Shown here: in pieces, positions 8,117 through 16,980 of the stretch | Position numbering within the stretch: the first letter of the stretch is position 1 | Layout: each line of letters starts with the position of its first letter | DNA from: Subtercola boreus | Lineage (GTDB): Bacteria; Actinomycetota; Actinomycetes; Actinomycetales; Microbacteriaceae | Length of the DNA: 51,508 nucleotides | Assembly: GCF_003399625.1 (NCBI RefSeq) | Contig: NZ_NBXA01000025.1 | Coordinates: 1-51,508 of the forward strand | Direction of reading: 5' to 3' | Made by a program: the position numbers and the translations under genes | The notes under the pieces: generated by a model | What the model was told of the DNA's origin: nothing | Seen by the model: the letters and a program-made list of their open reading frames with translations, nothing else | Database searches by the model: none

Positions 8117-9670
8117 TCACTTCAGCGGAAGCAGGAACCCGTCGTCGATGAGCTTCCGGATGCGCGGGAGCACATCATCGATCAGCGCGTCCTCCTCCAC
8201 CTCCAGCAGATGGGCGATCGCCCCGCAGAGCTGGCCGAGCGTGAGATCCCCATCGCAGGCACCCACCAGCGCGGCCAGCGCCGTATCGAGAGAGACAGTT
8301 CGGGCGAACCCGCTGCCCTGCCTGAGCGTCATGACCGTCGGATTCTCCTGCCCCGGCCAATAGTGGCGTTCCTCTGTCACATCGGAGGCATAGGTCACAA
8401 CCGAGGCCAGCAGACCGGCGTCACTCAGCGCCGCCTGCCAGTCGCGGCCCTCCAGCGCCGCCTGGAAGTACTCCCCCAACCCGGCAGGGTTGTCACCCCG
8501 CCCGCCATGGAGCGTCTCATAGCGCGCGAGTCTCCCGCCAGTGCCGGTGAGGGGCGCACGCAGCAGCACGTAGCCGAAACCGACCCGAGTGACGTGCCGC
8601 GAATCGAAGTCGTCGAGCCACGCTTCGTACAGCTCATCGAACTGCGCGGTTCCGGGGCGGGTGCCGCCGTCACGGATCCACGTCTCGGCGTACAGAGCGG
8701 CATCCTGCAGCTCGCGTTCGATGACCCATGCGTCGAGACCCGTCGGCTCGATCCAGCTCCGCACCCGATCGAGGCCCGAGTCGGCGGAAGCTGCGTGGTA
8801 CTCCCAGTTGCCGAGAAGCTGCGCAGTGCCGCCGGGAGTCAGGTGCTCGCCGGCCTCACGGATGATTGTCTGCACCAGCGCGTCACCGACCAGCCCGCCA
8901 TCGCGGTACTCATACAGCGGCACGCCTTCCCGCCGCGGAGTGATGACGAACGGCGGGTTCGAGACGATCTGGTCGAAACGTTCATCCTGAATCGGCTCGA
9001 ACAGACTCCCCAACCGGAACTCGATGTTGTCGACCGCGTTCAGCTCGGCGTTCAGGCCTGCCAGCCAGAGGGCCCGTTCGCAGATGTCGGTGGCGACCAC
9101 CCGGCGCGCGTGACGCGATGCGTGGAGCGCCTGGATGCCGCAGCCGGTGCCGAGGTCGAGGGCTGAGTCGATGGGCGAGCTGATCATGAGCCCACTCAGG
9201 GTGGTGGATGCTCCCCCGATGCCGAGCACGTGATCTTCGCTGAGCGGATGTCCGAGAGCGAGTTCGCCGAGATCGGAGAGAATCCACCAGCTGCCGGCAC
9301 CGAGCGTGTCGACGAAGCTGTACGGTCGCAGGTCGAGGAGCGCGCGGAGTCGTCCGGCGGCGGGGCCGTCGGGTGCGTCGCCGACCAGGCCGAGGGCTTC
9401 AGCACCCGCACTGCCGAGTTGCGGAAGGGCTCGGTCGACCTCAGCTCGGTCGAGCGGCTCGTTCAGGACGAACAGCGCGGCGAGAGCCTCTGCCCGGGTG
9501 AACGGAAGACCCTCCGCGCGCCGCCGTGCCAGTGCGCGGAGGGCCGGCAGCCGTTGCCCGCGGAAGAGGGCAGCCGCTGCGTCTTCACCCCACAGCCTGC
9601 CGACCGTCTCGACGCTGAAAGACGAGGTGATCAGATCGCGGCGGAGGTCGGCGGTGAGAGTGGAGCCCAT
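8117..9670 (-). CDS. Class I SAM-dependent methyltransferase (HemK/RlmG-like fold with extra N- and C-terminal domains)
   Basis: A 517-aa protein. The central domain has the SAM loop ALDLGTGCGIQALHASRHA and the catalytic motif IVSNPPFVITPRR; NPPF/Y motifs belong to methylases acting on amide or exocyclic nitrogen in protein glutamine or nucleic-acid bases. A helical N-terminal domain of about 150 residues and a long C-terminal part ending KLIDDGFLLPLK flank it. I chose ATG 9670 (GGGGTG just upstream); frame openness continues upstream but the residues there look like intergenic translation. The target (rRNA or protein) cannot be read from the sequence. Confidence 0.82.
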   Translation of the reverse strand: MGSTLTADLRRDLITSSFSVETVGRLWGEDAAAALFRGQRLPALRALARRRAEGLPFTRAEALAALFVLNEPLDRAEVDRALPQLGSAGAEALGLVGDAPDGPAAGRLRALLDLRPYSFVDTLGAGSWWILSDLGELALGHPLSEDHVLGIGGASTTLSGLMISSPIDSALDLGTGCGIQALHASRHARRVVATDICERALWLAGLNAELNAVDNIEFRLGSLFEPIQDERFDQIVSNPPFVITPRREGVPLYEYRDGGLVGDALVQTIIREAGEHLTPGGTAQLLGNWEYHAASADSGLDRVRSWIEPTGLDAWVIERELQDAALYAETWIRDGGTRPGTAQFDELYEAWLDDFDSRHVTRVGFGYVLLRAPLTGTGGRLARYETLHGGRGDNPAGLGEYFQAALEGRDWQAALSDAGLLASVVTYASDVTEERHYWPGQENPTVMTLRQGSGFARTVSLDTALAALVGACDGDLTLGQLCGAIAHLLEVEEDALIDDVLPRIRKLIDDGFLLPLK

Positions 9671-9867
9671 CACCCCATTCAAGCGCACCCGCCAGCGCGT
9701 GCTCGACTCGTGCACTCTGCTGCTGCCGCGCCCTTCGGGCTTGCCTTCGGATTGATGGGTTCTGGATGCGCATGGCTGAATCGGTGGTGCGCGATGGTCG
9801 GCGACGATACGAAATATGGGTGGTCGGCTGTGATGGCCGGGTGCAGGGCGCACTGTGACGTCGTCGT

Positions 9868-9935
9868 GTGAGGGCGCGGGTGAGGGCGCGGGTGAGGGCG
9901 TCGATAGTGGGCCCGAGTGGTGGGCCCGGGTGGTG
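9868..9935. repeat. Short G-rich direct repeats in the gap at 9671-9944
   Basis: Nearly three copies of GTGAGGGCGCGG (9868-9879, 9880-9891, partial 9892-9900) are followed by two GTGGGCCCGRGTG-type units. They lie between the methyltransferase start and the DUF222 gene stop. I see no gene in this gap; it must hold the methyltransferase promoter. Confidence 0.6.
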
Positions 9936-9944
9936 GGCGTCGTT

Positions 9945-11492
9945 TTACCCGGTGTCGCTGGACTGGTCGTCTCGGAGTTGATCGTCTACTTCATGGTCTG
10001 GTGGGTGGTGGCCGGGCGGTAACTGCCTGGCCCGGTTCTGTTGGCAGGGTCTGGGTGTTTGGTTCCAGTCGAGTGATGCGGGTGGGATGACGTGGGGGGT
10101 GCCGTTTCGGATGGTCAGTATCCAGCGGGCTTTGTGCACGTTTGAGTGGTGGAAGTGACAGAGCAGAGCCCCATTGTCGAGGTCCGTCAGCCCACCCGGG
10201 TGGGTCGGGGATAGCCACCCGTCGACGTGGTGCGATTCGCACCAGGAGGGGGGTGCGTTGCAGCCTGGCCAGACGCACCCGCCGTCGCGTGCGGCGAGGG
10301 CGCGGTTCTGGGCGGTGGTGAACAGGCGCCGGGTCTTGCCGTGCTGGATCACCTGCCCGTGCTCACCGAACAAGGTCGTGATGACATCCCCGTGACACAG
10401 GAGCGTTTCAACGGTCGTGTACGGGACGGGTTCGGTGAGCCCATCGATCCACCCCACACCCCGCCCCGAGGTCACATCCTCGAGGGTGGCGTGCAGGTTC
10501 ACGGCCGGCGCCGCACCATTCAACCGCGGCACCGCTGGGTCCTTCGCCCCCAGCTCAATCAGCTGCACCAGACCATCGGCGCGCTTCTGACCTGCACTCC
10601 GCGTATCCGCCGTCACAGCATCACCCAGCACACCGTCACCGCCTTCGTCGCTACCGTCATCGCCGTCGTCGCCGTCGTCGCCACCGACGCTTGCCGGGTC
10701 GGGTTCGAAGGAGACAATCCGGGGGCTGGTGAACGGTTCGAGGGCGGCGCCGATGATCCCGGCCATCGAGCCTGTCAGCATCCCCGTAATGCGCGTCATC
10801 CCTGAACAGTGCGGCGTCAACGTCAAATACCTGCGTTCGAACAGGTCTGCGTCTCGGGGCTCGGCACCGTCAGGATCGAGGTGCTCCCGGTACCTGATCG
10901 CGAGATCATCGACCTCCCGAACCGAATACCCAAACCCCCCGACCCGATCCTGCGCGTACGACACCAGACCACCCTCAGCCTCCTCCACCTGTTCGGTGAA
11001 CCCGACCCGAGAAGCCACGTCGGTGAGGCGGGTGGTGATCCGCTCCGCGACATCTACCCCGATGTCGCCCCTCGCAAGAGCCTCCGCGACGCGGGGGAAC
11101 AATGGCGGGTTCGGCAGACCGACCAGAGACATCGTCGTGTGCGTTCGGGTAGCGAGCCGAAGGCGATCCTGAACCGACCGCTTCGACGCCTGCGTCACCG
11201 TTTCAAGAAACAACTGAACAGACCGGAACCCGTGAGACTTCGACAACCCCTCATCGCCGTACTCGACAGCAGACAGAGCCGCCACCTCCCCCGCCATCCG
11301 CACACGCAGGCCATCAATGATCCGGCCCAACGACTCGACCTCCGCAGTCGCCACCATCACGTCCTCGTCGGCAAGCCCGCAGGGCGCGGCAGCCCCACCG
11401 ACACCCGCCAACAAGGCGTCGAACCGTTCCCGGGCATCCGAAACCCACCCCATCACCGAAGCAATGTCAAAGGAGGAGGCTGGCTGGTTCAT
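9945..11492 (-). CDS. DUF222 / HNH endonuclease domain protein (13E12 repeat family)
   Basis: A 515-aa protein with an N-terminal DUF222 domain (helical, about residues 15-360) containing an acidic linker rich in Asp and Gly (about 275-300), then an HNH nuclease module: CVWPGCNAPPSWCESHHVD, then LDNGALLCHFHHSNVH. The two CxxC-like pairs and the HH...H residues are all present, so the metal site looks complete. This family is highly duplicated in actinomycete genomes and often found near mobile DNA; its role is unknown. ATG 11492 is preferred; a TTG at 11504 would add four residues. Confidence 0.85.
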   Translation of the reverse strand: MNQPASSFDIASVMGWVSDARERFDALLAGVGGAAAPCGLADEDVMVATAEVESLGRIIDGLRVRMAGEVAALSAVEYGDEGLSKSHGFRSVQLFLETVTQASKRSVQDRLRLATRTHTTMSLVGLPNPPLFPRVAEALARGDIGVDVAERITTRLTDVASRVGFTEQVEEAEGGLVSYAQDRVGGFGYSVREVDDLAIRYREHLDPDGAEPRDADLFERRYLTLTPHCSGMTRITGMLTGSMAGIIGAALEPFTSPRIVSFEPDPASVGGDDGDDGDDGSDEGGDGVLGDAVTADTRSAGQKRADGLVQLIELGAKDPAVPRLNGAAPAVNLHATLEDVTSGRGVGWIDGLTEPVPYTTVETLLCHGDVITTLFGEHGQVIQHGKTRRLFTTAQNRALAARDGGCVWPGCNAPPSWCESHHVDGWLSPTHPGGLTDLDNGALLCHFHHSNVHKARWILTIRNGTPHVIPPASLDWNQTPRPCQQNRARQLPPGHHPPDHEVDDQLRDDQSSDTG

Positions 11493-11564
11493 ACCAACAG
11501 TCAAACACCAACCACTGACATTCCCTCAGTAAATCAGGGTCCCCGCAGGATGAAATCCAAAACT

Positions 11565-11583
11565 CTCAGAAACGATTTCTGAG
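11565..11583. promoter_or_regulatory. Inverted repeat upstream of the DUF222 gene
   Basis: CTCAGAAA-CGA-TTTCTGAG is a perfect 8-bp inverted repeat in a locally AT-richer gap between two leftward genes. It could be an operator or a weak terminator for the gene ending at 11592; it has no T tract. Confidence 0.4.
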
Positions 11584-11591
11584 CCGACCCG

Positions 11592-11957
11592 TTAGAACGT
11601 CTCGATGCCTTCGAAGTCGTACCCCACGAAGCCCTGCGGCTGAGCGTAGACGACGTTTCGGGCAACGGTCAGCGCCTCTGTGTCGGCATCGAGACGGGCC
11701 ACGGCGCTCCGCGCAGAATCCTCCGCCGAGGCATCCGAGTCCTGTAACGCCGTGGAAGAGTCCGGGCGGCTGAGAATCGCGCTCGAAGGACCAACGACGA
11801 GCTGCACGAGTTCGACTTCCTCTGTGGCAGAGTAGCTCGGGATCTCCACCGACGCCGAGGTGTGATTCGCCCCGAGAGCCGCGACGAAACGAAGAAGCGC
11901 GTCAGCGACGCCATCAGATGTGACGAAGGAGTCCCCGGCGTAAGAGATCTTCTTCAT
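11592..11957 (-). CDS. Hypothetical protein, 121 aa
   Basis: The chosen start gives MKKISYAGDSFVTSDGVADALLRFVAAL; upstream in-frame codons to 12065 look like noncoding sequence and would overlap the promoter of the divergent peptidase. There is no signal peptide or membrane segment. The N-terminal half resembles a small alpha/beta fold, the middle has an acidic stretch, and the C terminus ends in GYDFEGIETF. I do not recognise a function. It is divergent from the M4 peptidase gene, with 106 bp between. Confidence 0.65.
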   Translation of the reverse strand: MKKISYAGDSFVTSDGVADALLRFVAALGANHTSASVEIPSYSATEEVELVQLVVGPSSAILSRPDSSTALQDSDASAEDSARSAVARLDADTEALTVARNVVYAQPQGFVGYDFEGIETF

Positions 11958-12051
11958 GCTTCTAGACTCCGCGTCAGGCTGCCCCAGCACAAGGCTGTTG
12001 CACACGTCGGGCGGAGCCGTTATAAGAAGATCCGGTGTCGGGGGCCGCGCG

Positions 12052-12057
12052 TAGAGT
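12052..12057 (+). promoter_or_regulatory. Predicted -10 box (leaderless start) of the M4 peptidase gene
   Basis: TAGAGT (TANNNT) ends 6 nt before ATG 12064. It decides against the in-frame GTG at 12058, which would lie upstream of the predicted transcription start. Confidence 0.5.
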
Positions 12058-12063
12058 GTGCCC

Positions 12064-13212
12064 ATGATTCATTCGATCGTTCCTCCCTATCTTCTCGAGA
12101 AGATCGCACAGACCGATGACGGTCGCATGGTGCGGGCTGCTCGATCGGCTCGCCGCGCGCTGCTGGCGCGAGACTCGGTTCTGGATGCCCGGGCCACCGC
12201 AGGCGCGGAAGCCAATCGCACGGGGCCCGATTCCGAGGTTCCGCACGGGGGCTCACCGTCGGTTGCAGCGACAGTGAAGAGGCGTGATGGAGGGACTTTG
12301 GCGGAGTCGGCCGCCGGAGCGGTCGCGGCAACCCCGACGCCCTCACGCACGATCTTCGACGCGCACAACACGGAACAGCTGCCGGGGACACGGGTGCGCA
12401 CGGAGGGATCGGATGCCACCTCCGATGTCACCGTCACCGAGGCCTACGACGGGCTGGGGGCGACGTTCGAGCTGTATGAGAGAGCTTTCGGACGCAACTC
12501 CATCGATGGGAAGGGGCTCCCGCTGCTCGCGACAGTCCACTACGGCAAGGACTACGACAACGCATACTGGGACGGCCAGCGCATGGTCTTCGGCGATGGT
12601 GACGGCGAGATCTTCGGGCGCTTCACCGCCTCGGTGTCTGTGATCGGGCACGAACTCTCCCACGGGGTGACCCAGTTCACGGCCGGGCTGGAGTACCAGG
12701 GCCAGTCGGGCGCATTGAACGAGTCCTACTCCGATGTCATGGGGGCGCTGGTCGAGCAGTTCCAGAAGAAGCAGTCGGCCGGCGAAGCGAGCTGGCTCAT
12801 TGGCGAAGGGCTGTTCACCGCTGCGGTACAGGGCAAGGCGCTGCGCTCGATGATCAGCCCCGGAACGGCCTACGACGACGACATGCTCGGCAAAGACCCC
12901 CAGCCGGCAGACATGGCCCACTACGTGGACACGACAGACGACAACGGTGGAGTGCACCTGAACTCGGGCATCCCGAACCGCGCATTCGCACTCGCCGCGA
13001 TCGAGATCGGTGGTTTCGCCTGGGAGACGGCGGGGCAGGTCTGGTACGACACGATCACCGGCCCCCTCGCATCCGACGTCGACTTCGCCACCTTCGCCCG
13101 CGCCAAGGTGGCCGCGGCCACAGCACGTTTCGGTTCCGGCTCTGCTGAGACGAAAGCCGTTCGCGCAGGTTGGCTGAAAGTGGGAGTCTTGGAGGATGGA
13201 GCAGCCGGCTGA
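12064..13212 (+). CDS. Protealysin-like M4 family metallopeptidase
   Basis: Thermolysin-family zinc protease, 382 aa. It starts MIHSIVPPYLLEKIA; the PPYLL element is typical of the short propeptide of protealysin-like enzymes, and there is no signal peptide, so it is probably made in the cytoplasm. The zinc site is HELSH at 196-200 with the third ligand Glu220 in NESYSD (19 residues later); the transition-state His is in GGVHLNSG (His298). All catalytic elements are present. The next gene, overlapping by 17 nt, encodes its likely inhibitor. Confidence 0.93.
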   Translation: MIHSIVPPYLLEKIAQTDDGRMVRAARSARRALLARDSVLDARATAGAEANRTGPDSEVPHGGSPSVAATVKRRDGGTLAESAAGAVAATPTPSRTIFDAHNTEQLPGTRVRTEGSDATSDVTVTEAYDGLGATFELYERAFGRNSIDGKGLPLLATVHYGKDYDNAYWDGQRMVFGDGDGEIFGRFTASVSVIGHELSHGVTQFTAGLEYQGQSGALNESYSDVMGALVEQFQKKQSAGEASWLIGEGLFTAAVQGKALRSMISPGTAYDDDMLGKDPQPADMAHYVDTTDDNGGVHLNSGIPNRAFALAAIEIGGFAWETAGQVWYDTITGPLASDVDFATFARAKVAAATARFGSGSAETKAVRAGWLKVGVLEDGAAG

Positions 13213-13564
13213 CACCTCCGGTCTGCGAGATGCGAGTCCGCAGGTCGCTGTCACAGTCGTGCGCACCGGCGGCTTTGCGGGGTTGAAGCGAACGTGGGAG
13301 GCGACTGCAGACGACCCGTCGACGGTTGGCGTGTGGCTGGGTTTTGCCGACTCGCTTCCGTGGGGTGCGACGCCGAGAGAGGATCCGCGGAGCGTCGACC
13401 GTTTCGTCTACCGGATCGTGATCGCCGTGCACTCTGAGGTGCGGCACGAGAAGACCCTGCCGGAGAGCGCCCTCACCGGCGGCTGGCGCGATCTGGTCGA
13501 CCGGGTGCAGCAGCAGGCCGACGGCGACGCAGGTTCGGGGCAGTCGCCGGCACCACCGCACTGA
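13196..13564 (+). CDS. Emfourin-like inhibitor of the M4 peptidase
   Basis: A 122-aa protein with the emfourin pattern VAVTVVRTGGFAGLKRTWE early and a C-terminal helix WRDLVDRVQQQ. Emfourin, described in Serratia, is encoded next to protealysin and blocks it; the pair is known to recur in bacteria. The start overlaps the protease gene by 17 nt, so the two are translationally coupled, which would keep the protease controlled inside the cell. The tail (about 108-122) is Gly/Ser/Pro-rich. Assignment rests on the motif and position. Confidence 0.78.
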   Translation: MEQPADTSGLRDASPQVAVTVVRTGGFAGLKRTWEATADDPSTVGVWLGFADSLPWGATPREDPRSVDRFVYRIVIAVHSEVRHEKTLPESALTGGWRDLVDRVQQQADGDAGSGQSPAPPH

Positions 13565-13648
13565 GCATTCCGGCTCCGCCCTGCTCCGCCTGACTCTGTT
13601 GCTCCGCCCCGCTCTGCCCTGCCCAGCCCGGCTCTGCGATACTCCTCC

Positions 13649-15865
13649 CTACGGCGCAGTGAAGCCCGCAGGTGGGGCACCTCCCCCAAATCCTTGCCTG
13701 CCGACGCCCGTCGTCTGGGTCGTGGATCCGCCCAGACCGGTGAGCCCCGTCGTCGAGGTCGACGTGTCTGTACTTGTCACATCGGTATCGAGGTTCGCCA
13801 GGATCACCTCGTCGCCTTCCGCCAGGCCCGTCAGCACCTGGGTGCGTTCCGTTCCCATCGTGCCCACCGTGATCACGGTGCTGTCGGATGTCCCGTCCTT
13901 CAGCAGATCGGCCGTGTAGGTGCTTTCGGAGCGGTGCACTGCGGAGGTCGGAATCGTGAGCACGGAATCTCCGTTCGAGACCTGCACGGCGATCTGCGCC
14001 GACGCACCGTTCAGCACGGGAACCGAACCGTCGAACGAGAGCGTCACAGTGTAGGAGGGCGTCGAGGAGCTCGACACATCGAGCACGCCGATGCGGCTGA
14101 CTGTACCGGCGAGGGTCGCGCCCGTGCTGGGCAGGGTGGCGACAGCGACCTGGCCGACTGCGACCTTTGCGATGTTCGCCAAGGAGACGGTCGAATCGAC
14201 GACATAGCCGTCGGTACCGATCACGGTGATGGCGGCGGTTGTGGAATCAGCGCTCACAGCCGTACCCGTGGTCAGGGAGACTGCGGCCACGGTTCCGGCG
14301 GTCGAGGCGGTGAGTGTCGCCAGAGACAGGTTCTGCTCGGCAGCAGTGAGAGCGGCGTTCTGCACGTCGAGTGCAGCCCGGTCGGCGACGATGTCCTCGG
14401 CGGACGCAACGGTGGTCGTGGATCCCGTTCCGGTGCCGCCGGCCGCGGAGCCGGAGGGGCCGGTGGTGGTCGCCGAGCCTTGAGTGGCAGCCGTGGAGGT
14501 GGGCGTCGAAGTGGAGGTGGAGGTGGTCGAACCGCCGGAGCCAGCGGCGGGAGTGGCCGGGGTTGTGATGGTCGGCGTCGGTGTGGTCGGCGTCGGCGTG
14601 GCCGGCGTGGATGCGGACGGAGATGTTGCGTCCGTGTCGACGATGGCGGACTGCAGAGCCTTGACGGCCGAGTTCAGCGTGCCGACGAGAGCAAGCACAT
14701 CGGACTGAGCCGTCTGGCTCGTCTCCTGCTGGGCCTGGACCGTGCTGATGGCGCTCTGGCAGTCCGCGAGCAGGTCCTGGGCGTTTTGCAATGCGTCTGA
14801 GGTGCTGCCGGTGTCCGAGTCGTCACTTTCCAGGGTCGCGCTCGGCGTGGGAGTAGCGGTAGCCGTCGGCGCGGGTGTCTCGGTCGGTGTGGGGGTCGCG
14901 GTCGGTGTGGGCGTCTCGGTCGGCGCGGGCGTCGCGGTCGGTGTGGGCATCGCGGTCGGTGTGGGGGTGGGGGTGGGGGTCGAGGTGGGGGTGGGGGTCG
15001 AGCCATCCAGGGTGGCCTCGAGGAACGGCTTGCACGTCGTGGTGGAGGCATCGATGCTCGTCTGCGTGGCGGTCAGAGCCATCTGCGCCGCACTACTGTA
15101 CTGGGCGAGGAGCTTCTGTTGGGCATCCGTCACCGCTGCCGCAGCGGCGACGACCGCAGGGTTCGTCGCCGAGGTTGTGCCCGCCTTCGTGCCAGCAGCA
15201 GAACCAGCAGCAGGAGTTGGAGTTGCAGCACCTGTAGAAGTGCTGCCGGATCCGGACGCAGCGGTCGAACCCGTCGAACCCGCAGCGGCCGTCGAGGCGC
15301 CGTCAGTCGCTGTGTTGCTCGTCGTGGAGCTGCCGGTCGTCGTTGCACTGGCGGTCTGCGAGGCGAGATCGTCGTCGATGGTCTGCTGGGCCTTCGTCAC
15401 CGAGGTCTGGGCGTTCTCGATCGCCGACTGCAGATCGGTGGTGTCGAGGGTGGCGAGTTGCTGCCCGGCGGTCACGGTGTCGCCGACTGCCACAGAGACG
15501 GCGTTCACCGTTCCCGCCACTGAGAATGCCTCGTCGCGACGCGTTGCGGAGGCGATGGTTCCGGAGACGGCCAGGGACTCGCTCACCGATGCCATCGACG
15601 CCACCGCTGTGCGGTAGTTCGTTCCGGCGGGCTGCGCCAGCGCATAGACGACACCCCCACCTGACGCGCAGAGCACAGCCGTGACGGCGGCCCCCGCGAT
15701 GATCCGGTTGCGACGACGCCGCGCGGCCCGTTGACGGGGAGTGAACGGGGTCGGGGCTACCGGGCTGCCTGCAGCAGCATCGGATGAGACCGTCGCACCC
15801 CCAGCACGACCGGAACCGTCATCCCCCTCCGCTTCGCCGAAGTCGAAGGGCGGCGCCTCGTTCAT
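13649..15865 (-). CDS. Membrane fusion protein (HlyD/MacA-like) with a very long Thr/Ser/Pro/Ala linker
   Basis: A 738-aa membrane-anchored adaptor. After a basic stretch (QRAARRRRNR) comes one TM segment (about 50-72), then a barrel-sandwich half-motif (SGTVNAVSVAVGDTVTAGQQLATLDTTDL). Where related proteins have a coiled-coil hairpin there are about 350 residues of low complexity, including a TPTPT-type tract. The second half-motif follows (LATLTASTAGTVAAVSLTTG), then beta-barrel and membrane-proximal domains and a Gly-rich tail. It overlaps the upstream lipoprotein gene by ATGA and is the last gene of the exporter operon. It is roughly twice the usual length. Confidence 0.85.
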   Translation of the reverse strand: MNEAPPFDFGEAEGDDGSGRAGGATVSSDAAAGSPVAPTPFTPRQRAARRRRNRIIAGAAVTAVLCASGGGVVYALAQPAGTNYRTAVASMASVSESLAVSGTIASATRRDEAFSVAGTVNAVSVAVGDTVTAGQQLATLDTTDLQSAIENAQTSVTKAQQTIDDDLASQTASATTTGSSTTSNTATDGASTAAAGSTGSTAASGSGSTSTGAATPTPAAGSAAGTKAGTTSATNPAVVAAAAAVTDAQQKLLAQYSSAAQMALTATQTSIDASTTTCKPFLEATLDGSTPTPTSTPTPTPTPTAMPTPTATPAPTETPTPTATPTPTETPAPTATATPTPSATLESDDSDTGSTSDALQNAQDLLADCQSAISTVQAQQETSQTAQSDVLALVGTLNSAVKALQSAIVDTDATSPSASTPATPTPTTPTPTITTPATPAAGSGGSTTSTSTSTPTSTAATQGSATTTGPSGSAAGGTGTGSTTTVASAEDIVADRAALDVQNAALTAAEQNLSLATLTASTAGTVAAVSLTTGTAVSADSTTAAITVIGTDGYVVDSTVSLANIAKVAVGQVAVATLPSTGATLAGTVSRIGVLDVSSSSTPSYTVTLSFDGSVPVLNGASAQIAVQVSNGDSVLTIPTSAVHRSESTYTADLLKDGTSDSTVITVGTMGTERTQVLTGLAEGDEVILANLDTDVTSTDTSTSTTGLTGLGGSTTQTTGVGRQGFGGGAPPAGFTAP
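14841..15002. repeat. Degenerate 18-bp / 6-bp repeats coding the TPTPT tract
   Basis: On the plus strand units such as GTCGCGGTCGGTGTGGGC recur about every 18 bp, then change to GTGGGG units. At 14963-14997 there are five runs of five G separated by 1-7 nt. In the encoded protein this is the Thr-Pro tract of the linker. Replication slippage probably made it. Confidence 0.75.
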
Positions 15866-16929
15866 GAACCGCTCGTCGTGGTCGAGCCGTTCGCAGCCGC
15901 GCCAGCGCCAGCGCCACCGCGGCGGCCGACCCGGCTCGTGCAGGCGCCGTCCACGGCGGTCGAGACGGTCAGCGACGTGGCGTCGAACCCGCCGGAGGTG
16001 TTCGAGGTTCCCTGTGCGGCGACACAGCTCCCCACGGCGAGCGCCGTACTGTCTGCGGCGATGGTCTTCGTGTAGGTGGTGGCCGCGTCGACGATCACGC
16101 TCACCGGCGTGGCCGACGCGGTCGGTGCCGAGGCGGTCGGTGCCGGTGCAGTCGGTGCCGTTGCAGCAGAATCGGTCGCGCTCGAGGTTGCCGTCCTGCC
16201 CGCGGGCATGGCGGGAACGCTTGCCGTCACGGTGAGCGTGGAACCGGAGACGGCCGTCACCTGTCCGATGGTGAACCCGCCGCGGGCCCCGAACCCACCG
16301 GCGGCGCCGGTACCCGTGCCCGCTCCGTCGCTCGGCGTGCCGGTGGGCGTGGTTCCGGATGCTCCCCCGCCGCCTGTCGCACCATTCGGTAGACCGGTGG
16401 GAGCCACGCCGTCGGGCGCCGTGCCGCCGGCACCCCCGCCGAAACCGGCGCCCCCGCCGAAACCGCTCGCGCAGGTTCCCTCGACGGCGTCGCTGATGGC
16501 GATCGTCGTCGCTGTGATGGGCGCCGAGGCATCGGTCGACGTGGTGGTCGAGGTGCCCGTGGATGAGTCGGCTGCTGCCGTGGCGCTCGTCACACTCACG
16601 CAGCTGCCGACCGCGATGTCGCCGAGGGCAGCAGAGACGGTCGATGAGATCGCCGTGCTCGCCGTGTAGCTGACAGCGGTCTGGGTGGAGGTGTCCTGCA
16701 CCTGGAGGATCGTTCCGCTGGCCGCGGCGATGAGGCCGGAGATTCCACCGCCGCCGAACGAACCGGTGCCACCGGTGCCGGCGCCGACCCGGCCCGAACC
16801 GTCAGCGGAGGAGGCGGCCGACGTGTCGGACGATGCGGCGCTCGAGGAGCACGCGCTCAGCGCGAGAAGGGCGCCGAGGGCGAGAAGGGCGCCCACGGGC
16901 ATCCGGTACCTGCGAAGTGTGCTGTTCAT
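15862..16929 (-). CDS. Lipoprotein with two DUF5666-like modules
   Basis: A 355-aa secreted lipoprotein: signal peptide with lipobox LSAC (Cys27). Two similar beta-rich modules can be seen, one at about 65-150 (GTILQVQDTSTQTAVSYTAS ... IAVGSCVSVT) and one at about 215-325 (GQVTAVSGSTLTVTAS ... LAVGSCVAAQG). They are separated by Gly-rich linkers with GFGGGAGFGGG and Thr/Pro/Gly runs. It sits between the permease and the second fusion protein and is coupled to the latter by ATGA. It may be a surface or periplasm-like accessory of the exporter. Function unproven. Confidence 0.75.
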   Translation of the reverse strand: MNSTLRRYRMPVGALLALGALLALSACSSSAASSDTSAASSADGSGRVGAGTGGTGSFGGGGISGLIAAASGTILQVQDTSTQTAVSYTASTAISSTVSAALGDIAVGSCVSVTSATAAADSSTGTSTTTSTDASAPITATTIAISDAVEGTCASGFGGGAGFGGGAGGTAPDGVAPTGLPNGATGGGGASGTTPTGTPSDGAGTGTGAAGGFGARGGFTIGQVTAVSGSTLTVTASVPAMPAGRTATSSATDSAATAPTAPAPTASAPTASATPVSVIVDAATTYTKTIAADSTALAVGSCVAAQGTSNTSGGFDATSLTVSTAVDGACTSRVGRRGGAGAGAAANGSTTTSGS

Positions 16930-16980
16930 GACTGACTTTCTGTTGAGCGTTGGAGGGGAGCTGAGAGCGAGAGTGCGCGG

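Noticed and set aside
13649-15865. Long open frames on the plus strand opposite the adaptor and lipoprotein genes
   Set aside because: They mirror GC-rich low-complexity codons; they have no domains or ribosome sites, and the minus-strand frames carry clear signal/TM and lipoyl motifs.
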